From the NCBI GenBank assembly GCA_946479205.1, contig CAMLFJ010000031.1, positions 1-13,255 of the forward strand: 13,255 bases of DNA, read 5' to 3'. The stretch comes from an uncultured bacterium. GTDB lineage: Bacteria; Methylomirabilota; Methylomirabilia; Rokubacteriales; CSP1-6. How positions within the stretch are numbered: position 1 is the first letter of the stretch; each line of letters begins with the position of its first letter. The notes under the pieces are model-generated. The model saw only the letters and a program-made list of their open reading frames with translations, ran no database searches and was not told the DNA's origin. Made by a program: the position numbers and the translations under genes. Shown here one piece after another: positions 12,870-13,255 of this stretch.

Positions 12870-13255
12870 ATGCTACTTCAAGAAATGACGTGGCCGGAGA
12901 TCGGCAACCTGTCGCGAGACCTTCCGGTGCTCGTGCCGGTGGCGGCGCTCGAACAGCATGGGCACCACATGCCGGTCTTCACCGACAGCATGTTGCTCGG
13001 GGAAGTCGTGCGGCGAGTCGGCGAGGCGATGACGGATCGCGTGTTGATCACCCCCCTCATGTGGCTGGGGAACTCGCATCACCACATGGACTTTCAGGGG
13101 ACTCTGTCGGCCAGCCCGCGCGTCTATCTCGATCTCCTCAACGACATGGCCGAGAACCTGCTCGCCCACCGCTTCCGCCGGATCGTGTTCATCAACGGCC
13201 ACGGCGGCAACACCACGCCGGGCAAGCAGGCCATCTTCGAGATCCGGCAGCGGCA
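12870..13255 (+). CDS. creatininase-family amidohydrolase (3' end outside window)
   Basis: The first 128 codons of a metal-dependent hydrolase of the creatininase family, whose members open cyclic or other amides (creatinine, mycofactocin precursor peptide, formamide-type pterin intermediates). Metal-ligand motifs visible are LEQHGHH with Glu28 and His30, Asp39 in TDS, and His111 in NGHGGN. The expected later Glu ligand lies beyond the window. GNSHHHMDFQGTLS (67-80) is also typical. The ATG follows GGAGG (12859-12863) by 6 nt. No signal peptide, so it is cytoplasmic. It is divergent from tctC. The family alone does not give a substrate. Confidence 0.92.
   Translation, partial: MLLQEMTWPEIGNLSRDLPVLVPVAALEQHGHHMPVFTDSMLLGEVVRRVGEAMTDRVLITPLMWLGNSHHHMDFQGTLSASPRVYLDLLNDMAENLLAHRFRRIVFINGHGGNTTPGKQAIFEIRQR

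Overview
This is a gene-dense, high-GC bacterial chromosomal fragment. Thirteen complete genes and two genes cut by the window edges are supported. Gaps are short and no RNA genes, insertion sequences, phage genes or CRISPR arrays were seen. The combination of very high third-position GC, a tripartite tricarboxylate transporter (TTT) set, a TauD/TfdA dioxygenase, amidohydrolase and creatininase genes, and secreted metallo-beta-lactamase-fold and penicillin-binding-protein-like hydrolases suggests a metabolically versatile soil or sediment bacterium. Rokubacteria/Methylomirabilota-like or a high-GC proteobacterium are my best guesses. This placement is inference from gene content only.

Left part (1-2850): the 3' end of a Pro/Ala-rich protein on + meets, tail to tail with 4 bp between, a divergent-type chlorohydrolase/deaminase-like amidohydrolase on -. 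That gene is divergently transcribed from an LD-carboxypeptidase (S66) gene on +, with a 64-bp shared promoter region. The LD-carboxypeptidase gene ends at a GC-rich palindrome that separates it from the convergent - strand block.

Middle and right part (2852-12752): everything is on -. In transcription order it runs tctC, tctB, tctA (TTT transporter), a shortened GlcG/HbpS-like secreted protein, a carboxymuconolactone-decarboxylase (CMD) family protein, a TauD/TfdA dioxygenase, a perfect 10-bp hairpin, a secreted serine hydrolase, a fatty-acid-desaturase-like membrane protein, a 130-residue unknown protein, an alpha/beta hydrolase with an Asp nucleophile, and a secreted metallo-beta-lactamase-fold protein. 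Spacing is tight in tctC-tctB-tctA and in GlcG-like/CMD/TfdA, so these look like two co-transcribed modules: organic-acid uptake, and oxidative catabolism of an unknown substrate. The later genes have recognisable promoter-like signals of their own. At the right edge a creatininase-family gene starts on +, divergent from tctC.

Most worth a second look: a recurrent extended -10-type element with a 19-bp near-identical block upstream of two secreted-protein genes; a canonical TTGACT-17-TAGGAT promoter that settles the start of the alpha/beta hydrolase and implies a nearly leaderless mRNA; a GlcG-like protein lacking its conserved C-terminal third; an amidohydrolase with Gln where relatives usually have a catalytic Glu; and a 10-bp perfect hairpin that contains a stop codon. 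I did not find convincing evidence of a wholly new multi-gene system. The strongest candidate is the TTT/GlcG-like/CMD/TfdA gene set as an undescribed uptake-plus-catabolism module.
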